Positions 1-12,267 of a stretch of DNA of 64,000 bases are shown one piece after another. The stretch lies in contig JAANYP010002089.1 in NCBI GenBank assembly GCA_020465985.1, positions 372,001-436,000 of the forward strand, in the 5' to 3' direction. The position numbers and the translations under genes were made by a program. The notes beneath the pieces are model-generated. The model saw nothing but the letters and a program-made list of their open reading frames with translations, was not told where the DNA came from and searched no databases. The number at the start of each line of letters is the position of its first letter. The first letter of the stretch is position 1. The DNA comes from Centrapalus pauciflorus. Its lineage: Eukaryota; Streptophyta; Magnoliopsida; Asterales; Asteraceae.

Positions 1-2036
1 TTGAGTTGATGGAGATGAAGATGATGAGGCTGGTTTTTGTGGATGTGATGGAGAGGGAAGAGGAACAGTTGAGAGAAGCTTCATAGCCTGGGCAAAAGTA
101 ATGTGGCCCAGCTTGGAGGGGTCAAAGGGTCCCTCAGCAGTGGCAGTAGCTGCATCATCAGGAGAAGGGGTTGATGTTGGGGGCCTTTCAGATGCTGCTT
201 GTGTTGCAACACCTTCATTAAGGCCAGTGGGTGTTCCCTCTGCAGTACCTTGGTTTAAAAGTACCTCATCATGGGGAGATGGGTTATGCATTTCAACATC
301 AGCAGTGGTGAAACCTGCTGAAGGAGTTTGCATAGAAGGGGCAGCCTCACCCAAAGGATGGTATGATCCCTGAGGTTCATTAGCTTGGGTTGTTGGTCCC
401 TCAGCAGCTGTTTGGTGTTGAACGGCTGTATCATGGGGAACAGAAGTTTGAGGCTGATCTGCTGATTGGTCTAAACTAGCAGGGTGGACACCTCGTGCAG
501 ACTCAGGGTGTAAAGAAGTTTGAGGTGGGGACAGTGTGGACTCAGTATGGAGTGGAGAGGGCTCCTGTCTTTCAATATTCTCAGCCTGTTGGGAGGCTGG
601 AATAGTTGAGGTGGCTATCTTCGTTTGTACAACTGGCTCCTGTTGGGAGGAACCAGAGGGTCTAGGCTGACTCTGGGTGGAGTCAGGTTGGAGTGAAACA
701 GTCTCCAATTGTGCTGAACCTTCTCCCAAAATAGGAGAGGCAGCAGGGGTTGCTCCTTTTTCAACTGAACCCTGTTGAGAGGGAACAGAGGGGCTAGTGT
801 GGGTTGTTGTGGTAGCTGGTTTCTTTTTGGCGATGGATTTGCGATGATATAGTATATGATATGATGTAGGAGAGGTTGGAGGGGAAAGAGGTTCAGATTG
901 GACAGGTGGTGAGACAGGGTCAGGAATAGTGGGGTTGACCTGTTCCATGGTCTCAGATGCCACAGAGGCACCAGCCACAGAGGCTTCAGGTTCAACGAAT
1001 GAACCAGGGTGAGGAGCCTGCTCCCCCTCAGCCACAGAGGCTAAGGTAGCAGACTTAGCTGAGCTGTTTTAGCCTTCTTATGGACAGGCCCAGCTTCAGT
1101 GGTTGCCAGGGTCCTTTTAACAAGCTTGGCACTGGCTGTGGATTTTCCCTTGGGAGCAGTTTCAGGATGCACCCTCACAGTAGAGGGTCCTTCCACCAAT
1201 CCTAACAGCCTCCTCGTTGGTGTTGACAGAGGAGGCTCATTGGGTAGAACTGGAGTATAAAACACTCTATTCCCTATTACAGGGAATGCAGCAGTCTTAA
1301 GTAAAGGCTGAGAGGAATATAATTGCTCACCACAATGATGTTTGAAGATGAGGCTCAGAAACCTGGGATACGGAACAGCAGCTGGACGGGTTTCTTGTTG
1401 AACCGGGTTCCTCAAGTTCAGGAAAATCCATTTTGCCATGTCTATTGTAGTTCCATCCACAAGCTGCAGAACTACAGGAACTTCATCACGGCTGAGTTTG
1501 TCAAAGGAACCAACTTTGCTGCTGAAGCACATTACCACAGAGGCAAACAAGAAGCTGTAAGTAGGAGACAAGTCCTTCCTAAACAGTGTTGCTCTGATTT
1601 TGGGTTCTGCTACACCACAGAAACGTAGCAGATTGCCCATTTGATCATCTTCAGGTTGAGGCATGTCATAGGGGTCAGCAGTTGGTAGATGAAGAACCTC
1701 CCTGAGAAGATCAGCTGTGATCTCAATGGTCTGAGTCCCATTGAGAATAGTCCCCTTGATGACTTTGGTTTTGGGGTTGTAGGCACAAGTGTACCAAAAC
1801 TCGTACACCATTTCCTGGTACAGGACTCCAGGAGTAGCAGTCATTGCATAGTTCAACGGATGAACTCGCAGAAATTCCACCATTTGTTCATAACCCTTCC
1901 CCACATAGTTTTTGAGAATGGTTAGATTGGCAATGTAGTTTGTGGGCTTTATGGTCAGCATCGTGGTAACTGATGAGTGTTTCACAACATCATCACCAAC
2001 GAATACTGGAAGAAAGGGATTGGGTCTTTGAGCCAT
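1..2036 (-). pseudogene. E1 aORF (extra ORF downstream of pol), frameshifted
   Basis: The first 331 codons (2036 down to 1041, start MAQRPNPFLP) are open. A frameshift near 1060-1070 then moves the reading into another frame. That frame continues to the window edge as a low-complexity Ser/Thr/Pro/Gln/Glu-rich tail. The N-terminal domain has HPLNY, a short Tyr/Gln-rich stretch and FWYT, then a stretch ending LREVLHLP. The aORFs of E4 and E5 show the same layout (HPLGY, FWHT, LFLP), so these are divergent members of one family. Function is unknown. Such ORFs have been called env-like in Sireviruses, but I see no signal peptide or membrane segment. A basic Lys/Arg-rich patch lies near residues 300-325. 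Confidence 0.7.
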
Positions 2037-2144
2037 TTGTGAAGGTTTGGGTATTTTTTTGAGAAGCAGAAGACACTTAGTCGATTTAGGGTTTTTGAGG
2101 ATTTCTGGAAATAGTGAGGAAGATGAAGATGAAACAGTAGGGGG

Positions 2145-2152
2145 TATTTATA
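2145..2152 (-). promoter_or_regulatory. Candidate internal TATA box for the E1 aORF
   Basis: On the minus strand TATAAATA lies about 110 bases before the aORF ATG at 2036. A CT-rich stretch typical of plant transcription starts follows, with no ATG between. E4 and E5 have a similar arrangement before their aORFs. Motif evidence only. Confidence 0.4.
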
Positions 2153-2286
2153 GGATTTGAATGTGAGTGGGTATGAGAGAGAAACATTTGGGCGGTTGAT
2201 TTGAAAAAGTCGTTAACGGAAAACGGAACGGTTGTCCATGTCAGACCGTTTGTCAGACCACTTGAGCCTTTTTTAATCACTAACAC

Positions 2287-2726
2287 ACGTAACCCACATT
2301 ATCCGCAGTAATTAAGTTAAATAAAACCAAAAATTAAGTAACTTAATTGTGAAGAAAGGTAGTTAAAACTGTGAGTCCAAGCTGTTGGTCAAACCTGTGA
2401 TGAGCAGGGTCATCACAAGCTGTTCACTCTTCAAGCTGTTTCCTCAACCTATTCAGCTATGTAAGAGCAGGTTGTGTTCAATAGCTGATCAGGTTACAGG
2501 AGAATGTCTTATATGACAGATTGAGAGAGTGAGCAGGTTGGAGGTTTGATCATCAGATCAGGCTTGACATCTAAGTTGTTATTTGTCAAACCTGTTATAC
2601 GCTCAAGCTGTTCAAGTTTTGCAGAAAACAGCGAAGTATGGAACATGCATAGCCTGTTCTATCTAAGCTGTTCTGAAAGAACTTGAGCAGTGTGAGACAT
2701 ACAAAGTCTTAGACCTTTGAGGACAC
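2287..2726 (-). repeat. E1 spacer between pol and aORF with CAAGCTGTT-like motif array
   Basis: No coding frame. The stretch has about a dozen degenerate copies of AAGCTGTT or its relatives (AACCTGTT, AGCAGGTT), clustered at about 2380-2700. The E1 LTR carries related ACAGGTT/ACAGCTT motifs. Confidence 0.5.
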
Positions 2727-5700
2727 TTAGTCACTCTTGTTTAACATGCCCAGCTTGCTGACAAGGTAATTAAACCTGGTTTCATCAAGAGGTTTGGTGA
2801 AAATGTCTGCAAGCTGTTCATTAGTGGAAATAAAACTTACCTCCACATTACCTTTCTGAATGTGATCCCTGATGAAGTGATGTCTGACTTCAATATGCTT
2901 TGTTCTTGAATGAAATACTGGATTGTTGGAAATGGCTATGGAACTTGTCTTATCACACAGAATAGGATTTTTCCTATACACAAGCCCATAGTCTTCAAGC
3001 TGATGCTGCATCCACAGAATCTGCCCACAGCAGCATCCAGCAGCAATGTACTCAGCTTCAGCAGTAGAAGTAGACACTGAGTTCTGCTTCTTGCTACACC
3101 AACTTATCAACTTACCACCAAGAAGTTGACATCCACCTGTTGTGCTTTTCCTATCTAGCCTGCAGCCTGCAAAATCAGAATCTGAATAACCTGTTAGTTC
3201 AAGACTTGAGTCTTTGGGATACCAAAGACCCAAACCTGATGTGCCCTTCAGGTATCTGAAGATTCTTTTAACAGCAGCTAGATGTGATTCCTTTGGATCA
3301 GCTTGGAACCTAGCACACAAACAGGTGGCAAACATAATATCAGGTCTACTAGCAGTTAAATATAGCAAGCTCCCAATCATACCTCTGTAAGCTGATACTG
3401 AAACAGCTTTGCCACTGGCATCAGCATCCAATTTTACATTGGTTGCCATTGGGGTTTTAATAGGAGAACTTTGATCAAATTTAAACTTTTTCAAGAGATC
3501 TAAGGTATACTTTCTTTGATTTATAAAAAATTCCAGTTGAGGTTTGGTTAACCTGTAATCCTAAAAAGAAAGTAAGTTCTCCCATCATACTCATTTCATA
3601 TTTGGATTTCATGAGTGATGAAAAACTCTTGCATAACTACCCATTGGTAGAACCAAATATTATATCATCCACATAAATTTGAACAAGCATAATATCAGAC
3701 TTCACCTTCTTTATGAACAGTGTGGTATCCACTTTACCTCTGGAATACCCATTGCTCATAAGGAATTCAGTAAGAGTGTCATACCAGGCTCTAGGGGCTT
3801 GTTGGAGACCATAGAGAGCTTTGTCCAACTTATAGACAAAACATGGATGTTGTTCATTTTCAAAACCTGGAGGCTGTTTGACATAGACTTCTTCTTGCAG
3901 CTTCCCATTCAAAAATGCACTCTTCACATCCATTTGAAATACCTTAATGCTCTTATGAGCAGCATAGGCTAGATACAAACGAATTGCTTCTAGCCTGGCC
4001 ACAGGAGCAAATGTCTCATCATAGTCAATTCCTTCCTCCTGTCTATAACCCTGAGCAACCAGTCTTGCCTTATTTCTGATGACATGACCTTGCTCATCCA
4101 TCTTATTCCTGAAAACCCATTTAGTGCCAATTATAGTTTTACCTTTAGGAGCAGGGACCAGCTTCCATACCTTGTTTCTCTCAAACTGATTGAGCTCTTC
4201 TTGCATAGCAGTGATCCAATTGGCACCTTTTAGTGCTTCATCCACCTTCTTTGGCTCCATTAGTGAAACAAAACTAGAGAACATACAGAAGTTCCCCAAG
4301 CTGTCCCACCTTGTTTGTACCCCTTTGTTGATGTCACCAATTATTTGATCATTGGGGTGACATCTGATCCACTTAGGATCATTCTTCAATGATGATTCTC
4401 CTGAGTTATCAGCAGCTTCAGCAGGTCCTGTTGAACAGTTCTCAAGATTTTCAGACACACTGTTGTCTTGAGCTGGTTCATTTGTTGAACATGACTGACC
4501 ACTGTTGAACATATCAGCAGAGGAACCAGGAAAATCAGCATTGATAGGTTCAGGACATGCAGTTGTATGTAAGTCAGTACACTTATTCACACAGGGTGTA
4601 TTGACATAATCATCATCATGCCCATCATTGTTAACAGGTTCCACACTGGATGTAGTGGAAGCTTTTGAGTCCTCTTCATTGTTTGAATGGATGAGATCAT
4701 CAAAGTTTAGTTCTCCTGAAACTGATTCAGGAACAGCTTTGGTGGAAGCATTCTTGGACACTTCAAAGGTGACATTGATAGATTCATCTATCACCTTTCT
4801 TTTGTTGTTGTATACTCTGTAGGCTTCGGAGATAGCAGAGTAGCCAACAAACACACCTTCATCAGCTTTTGGTTCAAACTTTTCCAGTTGATCCCTTTGA
4901 TTCAGAATGAAACAGGGACACCCAAACACATGGAAGTAACTGACATTTGGCTTCCTCCCTTTGAGCAGCTCATAGGGAGTCTTGTTGAACCTTTTCACCA
5001 CTAAGGATCTGTTTTGGGTGAAGCAGGCAGTATTAACAGCTTCAGTCCAGAATGATGAAGGTAAACCAGATGCACACAGCATGGTTCCAGCAGCTTTAAT
5101 GAGAGTTCGGTTTCTCCTTTCAGCAACTCCATTTTGTTGTGGAGTTCTTACAGCTGAAAAGTTTTGAGTGATTCCTTTCTCTTCACAGAAAATCTTCAAG
5201 AATACTGTTTCTGAATTCAGTACCATGATCACTTCTAAGCTGCTTCTCTTGGGCAGAGTTCAGCATTTCCATCTTTTTCACAAATCTAATAATTTCTCTA
5301 GCAGCCTCTCCTTTGCTCTTCAAGAAGATAACCCATGTGTACCTGGAGAACTCATCAACCATTACTAAAGTGTATCTTCTTCCACCTAGACTTGGGACAT
5401 TTACAGGTTCAAACAAGTCCATGTGGATTAAGAAGAGAGGAGTATCAATAGAAAAGTTATGTTTGGATTTAAAAGATGATTTCCTTAGCTTGCCTTTCTC
5501 ACAAGCTGTGCAGAGTTTATCCTTAACAAAGGTCATAGAAGGCAAACCTGTCACCAACTCTTTCTTACTGAGTTTGTTGATGTTCTTGAAGTTCAGATGT
5601 GACAGCCTTTTGTGCCGTAACCTGTTTAGGTCTGCATTTGTTCTTGTGAGAAAACAGGTTTCAGTTGTAGAATCAGCAGATTGCATGTCCACAACATATA

Positions 5701-6004
5701 CACCTTTCTTTCGTTGAGCACACAACACAACTTTACCTTGGGGATCCAATATGTAACCCAGGTGCTCATCAAAGTTAACTTTGTAGCCAGCATCACACAG
5801 TTGACTTATGCTAACAAGGTTATGTTTCAGCCCAACCACATAGGCAACTCTTTTGAACACTGCAGCACCAGCTTTAAGAGTTCCATATCCCTCAGTGGAT
5901 CCCTGTACATTGTCACCAAATGTGACTTTTGGCCCTTTTTCAGGCCTGAGATCACTCAGCAGGTCCTTACAACCTGTCATGTGCCCTGAGCAGCCACTAT
6001 CCAA
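2727..6004 (-). pseudogene. E1 pol: protease, integrase, reverse transcriptase, RNase H
   Basis: Three open segments in different frames form one copia polyprotein. Segment 6004-5183 starts at the aspartic protease site DSGCSGHMTG, then the pre-integrase zinc finger (first His region reads LRHKRLSHLNF, so the usual LWH is altered), and the integrase core with MDLF and RSDHGTEF. Segment 5232-3637 holds the end of the integrase core (TPQQNGVAERRNRTL), the GCPCF/VGYS region, and RT through YVDD (codons at about 3664-3675). Segment 3494-2727 has the end of RT (GSLLYLTASRPDIMF) and RNase H (STAEAEYIA) and ends in LADIFTKPLDETRF. Frameshifts lie near 5190-5230 and between 3494 and 3637. The catalytic motifs are largely present, so decay is recent to moderate. 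Confidence 0.9.
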
Positions 6005-6149
6005 GTACCAAACCTAGGATGGTTGTTTTTCCTGCAGAGTGACAAGAAGAATATTAGTCATTTTTAGGGGAACTCATCACAGAGATGAGTTCTCCTACTT
6101 CATCAACATTTGTTGATGGACTTGTGATATCAACACTAATATTCCCTAT

Positions 6150-8554
6150 TTAAATGGTATCAATTTGGATACCACTCTCATTGACTAAGATGTTTCCAAC
6201 ACTGTTTATGTTAGCTGTGAGGGAACCATCAGAGTCAGCAGGCCTCATGTCCTCAATTTCAGGACAATCTTTGGCCAGATGTGTCTTCATTCCACATTTA
6301 TAGCATTTTCTCCGTTTAGCATTTTTGGAAGAAGACCTTTCAGAAACACATTCTGAGTTATTTCTGTTGATTCTATCAGCAGGTTTAGTAAACTCATTAC
6401 TTTTTGATGAATCAACAGCTTGAGTGGAAAGTTCAATAGCCACAGCTTTGCCTGTCTCTTCTTTCCTCTTTTTAGGAGAGCAGATGTCAAAGATGGGAAG
6501 CTTAATTGGTTTTTAAACTTCCACAGGTTTAGGAAACTTATTCTCAACTCTCTCAGGCTGAGCAATGGCTTTGCCTTTGCCCATCCTGAGATGTGATTGA
6601 TGTTGCCTATCAACATAATTATTATTTCTGGTTTTGAAAAAACTTATTCTCATTTAAAACTAGTTTACCACTATGATTAGAAAACTTATTTGAAATCATA
6701 GCAGGTTTGCCTTCAACATGAGACTTACCTTTGTTAAAGGCAGACTGCTTACCTTTTGAAATCACAGCAGGTTTGCCTTCACTTTTTGAATAAAATTGTT
6801 TGGAAGCTCCCCAAGAGTGGACAAGTCTTCTTTCAGATTATTAACCTCAACAATAGAAGCTGTTGTGTCAAGATCCCCTCCAAGATAGGCTTGGATTTGT
6901 GCAGGGATCTGCTGACTTATGCAATGGCTGACTTTTTGTGCAGATTTGCACCAAGAGTCAACTATCTTTTGAAGCTTAGCATGTTTTATATCTGTTTCTC
7001 TCTTTTCTTCCAGTAAAATGGAGTTGATGTGTTTTAATTCATCAAGCTCAGTTTCCAACTTATGGAAACTGTCCAGTTTACTGGATTTTGTTTCAAGATC
7101 AGCTTTAAGCTTAGAGATTTCAGATGATAAAACAATATGCTTCTCAACAGCAGCTTTCAAATCAACAAGCATGTATTCAAACATTTTAACTTTTTCTTCA
7201 GAACTGTAATTCATAAAATTTTATACCTTATACATCATTGTAGGGTTCCAGTTCTCCAAGCTGCTGAAGGCTTCAGCTTCAGCCAGATCCTGTTTGAAGT
7301 TGCTTGTTGATGGGACATCAGTGTTGGCCATCAGACATTGATTGTCTTCTTCATCTGAAGATGAATCAGACTCCTCCCAGTCACAAGTCTCTGCCATGAG
7401 TCCCTTTTGTTGGTTGGAAACCACTGAGTTTTTCAACTTCCTCAGCTTAGCCATAGCCATAAGGTACTTAACCCTATAGCCATCATCCCTGTTTGTCTTG
7501 TGTGGTTTGGATGACTGACCAACAGCTTTTGACACACAGTCAGCAGCTATATGGCCAGGTTTGCCACATTTGAAGCACTCAGCTTTGGTCTTATCAAATG
7601 CCTTCTTTTTAACACCATTTGAGCCTCCCTGCAGCATGTTTCTTCCAAACCTTTTCTTGTTGAACCTTTTGACAAGCATGGCTATCATTTGCTCATCATC
7701 CAGTTCAGCAAGATCTGCAATGTCTTCCTCATCAGATACTTCCTCCTTATCATCAGCCTGTTGATCAGGTTGAGTGAACACATCACCCATCTGACTTACA
7801 GGTTGTCTCACGCTGGTCACAAAGGCTGCACCTTTCTTAGACATTTCCAAGGCATTTCTCTTCTGTTGCCTTGACTGCTCGTCATTCAGCAAGGATCCAT
7901 ACAGGTTAACAAGATCCATACTTCTGATGGTACCTGAATTTCTTAAGATTGTAGAAAAATAATTCCATTCTTCAGGTAGGATGTCTAAGAATTTGTTCAC
8001 CAGAGTCAGGCTGTCTTTGGTGATCCCAGCAGCTTTGAGATCATTAACAAGAGCAGTAAACCTGGTGTAGGTTTCATTGAGAGTCTCCTTTGGTTTTGTA
8101 AAGAAAAGTTCAACTGTCTAACACGATTGTTAATCCTGTTATCCAGTGTGATTGTGGGTCCATCATAGACGGTACACAAAGTATCCCACATCTCCTTTGC
8201 AGTCTTCATTTTCTCAACCTGTTAGAACACATCCTCAGGCAGAGAGATGACCAGGTTATTTCTGGCCTTTGCATCAAGAGCCACCAACCATTTGTCTTCA
8301 TCAGACCATTGAGCTTTTGCTTTCTCAAATGTTCTGATTTCAGGAGCAGCTCCTTCAACAGCAGGAGTTATAGTTGTTACAGAGGTTGGCACATAGGGAC
8401 CCTCCATCACAATCTCTGGTAGTTGTACATACAGATTCTCTAAGTAGAGCATCATTCTTCACTTCCAACCAGAAAAGTTCTGATGATTTAACTTTGGAGG
8501 TTTGCCCATTAAGCCATTGTCATAGTATGAGGAACTTGCAGCACTGTTGTCCAT
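6150..8554 (-). pseudogene. E1 gag polyprotein, broken
   Basis: Gag starts at the ATG at 8554 (MDNSAASSSYY), about 50 bases after the primer-binding site. The frame is broken by a TGA after FSGWK, a TAA after LPEDVF (near 8220) and a frameshift near 8100. The long open piece 8000-7221 contains the gag core (LPEEWNYFSTILR), an acidic stretch and a CX2CX4HX4C zinc knuckle (CFKCGKPGHIAADC). Piece 7214-6762 is predicted coiled coil, rich in Leu, Lys and Glu. Piece 6443-6150 has a second knuckle-like CYKCGMKTHLAKDC. It would form the particle and bind RNA. A large gag with an internal coiled coil is usual in Sireviruses. Confidence 0.85.
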
Positions 8555-8602
8555 GAAAACTTTAGGAGAATGAGAGATCTAGAATGACACACACTCTAAA
8601 CT

Positions 8603-8614
8603 GCTCTGATACCA
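8603..8614 (-). other. E1 primer-binding site (initiator tRNA-Met)
   Basis: The minus strand reads TGGTATCAGAGC two bases after the LTR end. This is the usual plant complement of the initiator tRNA-Met 3' end. Confidence 0.92.
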
Positions 8615-8616
8615 GT

Positions 8617-9743
8617 TGTAGGTCCCAAAGGATATCCCAAGTATATAACCTTAAGCTGTAGAAGGGGGGGTGAATACAGCTATTAAGAACTACACACAAT
8701 TTTCTCAATGTTTGTATGTATTATCAACAAATGTTAATTACAAACGAGCTTGAATGCGGAAACGTTCAAGCTGAGATGACAGATACAACAGTATGGTTAC
8801 TAGTCTAAGACAAACTCAAACTAGTTTACAATGAATACACTCACTAAGAATCACTCACTGTGTTTACAAGACTCAGAGGAACATCTTGGATAAGAACAGC
8901 TTAGACACAAAGCAGTGTTTTATCCAAACAGACTTGCATGCATGAAAGACACACTTGAATGCACGTTCACTCTTGCGTTCAGCACTTAGCTTTTTGGCTT
9001 ATTCTTTCAATCCTTGGAAGTCTCCTTTTATACTTACTCAGAGGATCTAAGAGAAGCTTCTTCATTGGATGAAAGGAAAAAATGAAAAGTCTTGTTGAAA
9101 AGACAACATAAGCTTTTCTGCACATTCTGAAAAGCAGACATGCTTTTATGCAGCAGAACTTTTGTCTTTTCACTTTGTCTACTGTTGCATTAGCTTTAAC
9201 TAAATAAGGAATGTCAACTTTGCGTCTTTCTTCCTTTGTTAAGGCCTATTTTGATATAAGAAAAAGGTCTGTCACCCTTTTTCAAATATCCTTTTGTCTT
9301 CATGTAACAGAACAGCGTGGGCAGGCTGAGCAGTTCTGATTTCCACTTTGTCTTCGACTTTGTAAACTGATCTTGTAGCCAAAAACAATACATGAGAACT
9401 TGGAAACATATTCCATGAAGTGTTTAGCCTGTTCACAAAGAACAGGTTCTGTTCACAAAGAACAGAACACTTGTAAACTGCCCAAGCTGCTCACTAGTGT
9501 TGAGCAGCGTAGACAATTTATGTCCAGCCTATTCAGCAGACTGAACAGCTTGGGCAAACTGCCTTTGTTGCAACACATGCACCATATAGAACAGCTTTGG
9601 GCTGATATTGCAAATCATTTTCAGGTCTCAATAAGACATATAACAGGCCTTAAATTCAACCTTCAAATGCATCAACAGGTTTGATTAAGAATCTCCCCCT
9701 CAGATGCAGAACAGGTTTGACTGAGGCCTTTTTGTGCCTAACA
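8617..9743 (-). repeat. E1 5' LTR (1127 bp)
   Basis: The plus strand runs TGTAGGTCCC to GTGCCTAACA, so the LTR reads TGTTAGGC to CCTACA on the minus strand. Both ends are fixed by the related copy at 13761-14797, by the primer-binding site on the left, and by E2 coding sequence resuming at 9744. A TATA box (TATAAAAG on minus) lies at 9025-9032. A tandem pair around GTTCACAAAGAACAG is at about 9431-9470. Oddly, a PPT-like GAGGGGGAGATT lies inside the LTR, about 40 bases from its 5' end. Confidence 0.9.
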
Positions 9744-12162
9744 GGGCCCTACTAATTCTTTTACCTTCTATGAAGCACATTTTGGTCCTAAATGGAAACA
9801 CCTTGTACATATTATTCAGCAGTGTTTAAGCCCTAAACAGACTGGTTGGTCTGAATTTTCTTCAAATATTGCCACTGCCTTAGGGTGCTTATCAACAGGC
9901 CAACAGTTCAATTTTTCAAATATGATTTTTCAAGGGATGTTAAGGCACCATGCCTTAAAGAATGGGAAATTTTTTATGTATCCACGGTTTTTGGCAGAAA
10001 TAATTGCAAAATCTTGCAATAATTTTAAAGTACATAAAAGGATACATGTTTCCCATTGGCACTCTTTACGTACTATTAAAAGACTTTTGAAACCAAGTGC
10101 CAATTTTCACAGTGTGGATGTCCCTTTGCCTCATGCAATGTAGGATGTCCATCCAAGAAACAGAGGAGGGGGTCCTGAGTAGGCTCAGCCATCTATTACT
10201 GCTTCACCCCCAGGACCCCAACCCACTCCTCGTGATACAAATCCTTCCTCTGCACCTTCTACTATACATACCTACCCAGCCCCCTCACTAAAAATATATA
10301 AATGACAAAGGGTTGTAGGAGCTCCTTCCTCCTCAATCCAATCGCCAGAGCCAAATAGCCCTATGCAGGGGGACACTCCTGCACAGAATATCGATAGGGA
10401 ACCCATTGAGGATACTCCCACCCTCAATTTGGAGGTGAACATTCCATTAGAGGATGTTCATATGGGACTTGTGGCTGATACTACTGATGTCTCTACACAA
10501 GGGACACAGGACAGTATCAACATCTCTAAGACCACGCCCATGGCAACAGAGGGTGTGCAACAACCTTCTGGAAGTCCCCAGTACCAAGAACAAAGGGGCC
10601 TAGATGTTTCTACTTCTGGAATTCATGCCAGTGATAGATCTCAAATCCCACTATCATTTGAAGATCTTGAGGCTAGTCTGGAACTTATGGCATTGACGGA
10701 TCAACAGCTGAAACCTGTTGTAGCCATTTTGGAACATTACAAGTCCATTATTGCTGCACAGGGATCACCAATCACAGCTCTGCAACAACTCACAGCAGCC
10801 CAACAACAAAGACTTGACCAGTTTCACCTTCGGTTCACTTTATGTGGTAACAAGATCATCCAGCTCGAGCAGATGGTTTGATCCCTGCTTGCAAAGCTTT
10901 TTGGTCCCTCTACTCAAACCAATGCATCCAAAAAGGGGGAGAATCAGGAGATCCCTATTCCATTCGAAACAGCTTCAACTTCTCTAACAACAGCTTCAGT
11001 TTCTAGGCTAACAGTCCCAACAATTTCTCAAGCTGTTAGTCTAGAAGCTCAAGTTGTTCCCATCAAGACAAGTGGAGTGTGCATCAAAGAAGGTTCACAA
11101 GCTCCTATCTTAGCAGTCCAAGCCACAATATCAACCTCCACAGAGAAGGGAAAGGGCATTTTGATTGAGCCTCCAAAGATTAAATTTGTTTCAAAAGAAG
11201 CCCAAGTTGCCCATGATGTTGAACCGGCCAGAAGATTGGTAGAAGAATAAAACCAGATTCTAGACCAGCAAACCCAAGAACCAATTGGAGATGATGAAAC
11301 CTTAGGAGACTACCTAAGAGGGTTTGTGGTCAAAGATAACCAGAAGAAGAGGAAAAGGCCAACAGGGCCTTCAAACAGAACACAGAAGATTTTTTATCAA
11401 TTTGTCTGCAACAGCTGGTATATCGAAGGTTATTGCTAAATCCTGGTCAACTGAAAAGCTTCAGGCTCTATATGACAAAGAAAAGGAAAAAGAAAAGGCC
11501 TCCACAGCCTCCCAATAAGTCCAAGTTCCTCAAGAACTAGCTCAAACAGTTGCTGATGCTCCTCAATCTGAACCCATCCAACAAGCAAAGTTTGATCAGG
11601 TAGAGAGAGTGTTGTTTGACCAACAACTGCAAAAGGCTACGAAAATTGAAAAGGTCCTGGATCAGCATGACTTCTCCAAACCTCCAATTACTTAATGGTA
11701 TGCTAAGTCAATGGATGACATTGATTTAGTATATCATTTTGTAATCAAAAGAGAAGCTGGTCCAGAGGAAGAATACAAGAGTCTAATCCAACTGGTTCAA
11801 ATATTGACTAGAGATGAGCTGACACAAATGCATAATATTGGAACTGCCAGTCACTCTAGGTCACCAATTGTGTGGATACAAGCAAATTTGAAAGATCTCA
11901 AAAGCATTTTGATCCAGAATCCACCAGAGTGGATATAGAAGCTGCCAAGGAAATGAAGATTGTACAGGTTGATTTATATGCCAAATCAATTACATATAGA
12001 CTCAAGCTTGCAAACAGATCCAGCAGATTCTACAATTTTGAATTCCTTGATTTGCCAAAAGCATGGCTACTCCAGATGAGCTCTATGAAGATTGAATGTG
12101 ATAAAGTGGAGTTAAAGAGAGAATTCATAAAGGCTATAAGGCAGAAACTTTCACAGTTGTAA
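9744..12162 (+). pseudogene. E2 aORF remnant (plus-strand copia), truncated by E1
   Basis: Directly after the E1 LTR an open frame encodes FYEAHFGPKWKHLVHII, then a conserved-looking domain ending FMYPRFLAEIIAK. This matches the central part of copia-associated extra ORFs that I associate with Asteraceae genomes (from memory; a search would settle it). Stops and frameshifts follow. Later pieces are 10363-10881 (acidic, Thr/Gln-rich, possible coiled coil), 11324-11518, 11711-11938 and 11872-12162 (ends RQKLSQL). The upstream part of E2 is to the left of E1, outside the window. Confidence 0.7.
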
Positions 12163-12255
12163 GTTTTTTGATGCCTTAGTTTGTATATAACAGTTTTACT
12201 TTGTTTTATTTCCTTATTTGTATAGAAACTTAAAGTCTTGTGTAAAGAATTTAAG

Positions 12256-12267
12256 TTAGGGGGAGAT
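12256..12267 (+). other. E2 polypurine tract
   Basis: GTTAGGGGGAGAT directly precedes the 3' LTR start TGTTGGGAAAT. This is the usual copia PPT form. Confidence 0.8.

Larger units (their letters stand above)
1..9743 (-). mobile_element. E1: Sirevirus-like Ty1/copia retrotransposon, 3' end outside window
   Basis: Read on the minus strand the order is 5' LTR (8617-9743), primer-binding site, gag with zinc knuckle, protease, integrase, reverse transcriptase, RNase H, a spacer, then an extra ORF (aORF) that runs to the window edge. Integrase before RT is the Ty1/copia order. An extra ORF after pol and a gag with coiled coil and zinc knuckle fit the Sirevirus lineage. The element lies inside the aORF of plus-strand copia E2, whose coding sequence resumes at 9744. 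The flanking TSD would be GGGCC at 9744-9748, but the other side is not in the window. All reading frames are broken, so this copy is not autonomous. Confidence 0.88.

Noticed and set aside
101..373. 90-codon plus-strand ORF
   Set aside because: Antisense to the Ser/Pro-rich tail of the E1 aORF, and low complexity.
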